NCBI RefSeq assembly: GCF_020443565.1
Contig: NZ_JAIZZN010000009.1
Location: 1-64,000 of the forward strand
Origin: Clostridium sp. CS001
GTDB lineage: Bacteria; Bacillota; Clostridia; Clostridiales; Clostridiaceae
DNA: 64,000 bases
Reading direction: 5' to 3'
In this document: positions 63,877-64,000 of the stretch, piece after piece
How positions within the stretch are numbered: the stretch's first letter is position 1
Layout of the letters: each line of letters starts with the position of its first letter
Notes under the pieces: generated by a model
Told to the model about the DNA's origin: nothing
Database searches by the model: none
Seen by the model: the letters and a program-made list of their open reading frames with translations, nothing else
Made by a program: the position numbers and the translations under genes

Positions 63877-64000
63877 AATTTATTCACTCCTTTAATTATA
63901 TTTTATCTTATATTGTATGCTTTTTTTAGTCAGATATTATTTAAAAAGGTAGATATGCGATATATATATGTTCTATACATACTTAAGATTTAATGTTGTA

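Overview
The window reads as chromosome from a low-GC, spore-forming clostridium (Clostridiaceae). The support is the very AT-rich sequence with strong AGGAGG-type ribosome sites, a T-box before asnS, a small 2x[4Fe-4S] ferredoxin, three exosporium/spore-coat-type proteins, YitT proteins and an L,D-transpeptidase. No species is claimed. No tRNA, rRNA or CRISPR array was recognised.

Region 1 (1-13 kb): the left edge cuts a group II intron that sits directly behind a terminator. Then come a small membrane protein, cysS preceded by a tiny cysteine-rich ORF and terminator hairpins, a DUF1904 protein, an operon of response regulator, sensor kinase, lipoprotein and PAP2 phosphatase (transcribed right to left), a methyl-accepting protein, an SDR reductase and transketolase. 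Region 2 (13-22 kb): small accessory enzymes (two acetyltransferases, an APH-like kinase, a histidine phosphatase, an HExxH protein, EcsC), followed by an adenosine-deaminase-like gene split by an IS200/IS605-type element that carries iscB, tnpA and the place expected for an omega RNA. A PstS-like lipoprotein follows.

Region 3 (22-33 kb): a densely structured noncoding locus, ferredoxin, two YitT paralogues, T-box-controlled asnS, a RmlD-like reductase, a metallo-hydrolase, a glyoxalase-like protein, a BcrC-like phosphatase and clpS-clpA. Region 4 (33-45 kb): three related spore-surface proteins (one with a His-rich and an acidic repeat region), a drug/metabolite transporter, a hemerythrin with a Fur-box-like palindrome upstream, an L,D-transpeptidase, several very small proteins and an amidohydrolase. 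Region 5 (44-51.5 kb): a cstA carbon-starvation/pyruvate transporter next to a LytS-LytT pair that probably controls it, an exonuclease, two copies of a fold-back element family, a nucleotidyltransferase and tandem thioesterases, one of them broken.

Region 6 (51.6-64 kb) looks like an acquired element: a serine recombinase, an acidic unknown protein, a complete type III restriction-modification pair (mod-res), two unrecognised genes that could be replication or control genes, a G/C-rich hairpin-dense noncoding stretch resembling a replication or control region, a secreted Ig-like/stalk-domain protein and a protein made of three 70-residue repeats. Two genes here share a 42-bp upstream sequence. 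The right edge was not reached, so the element's limits are unknown.
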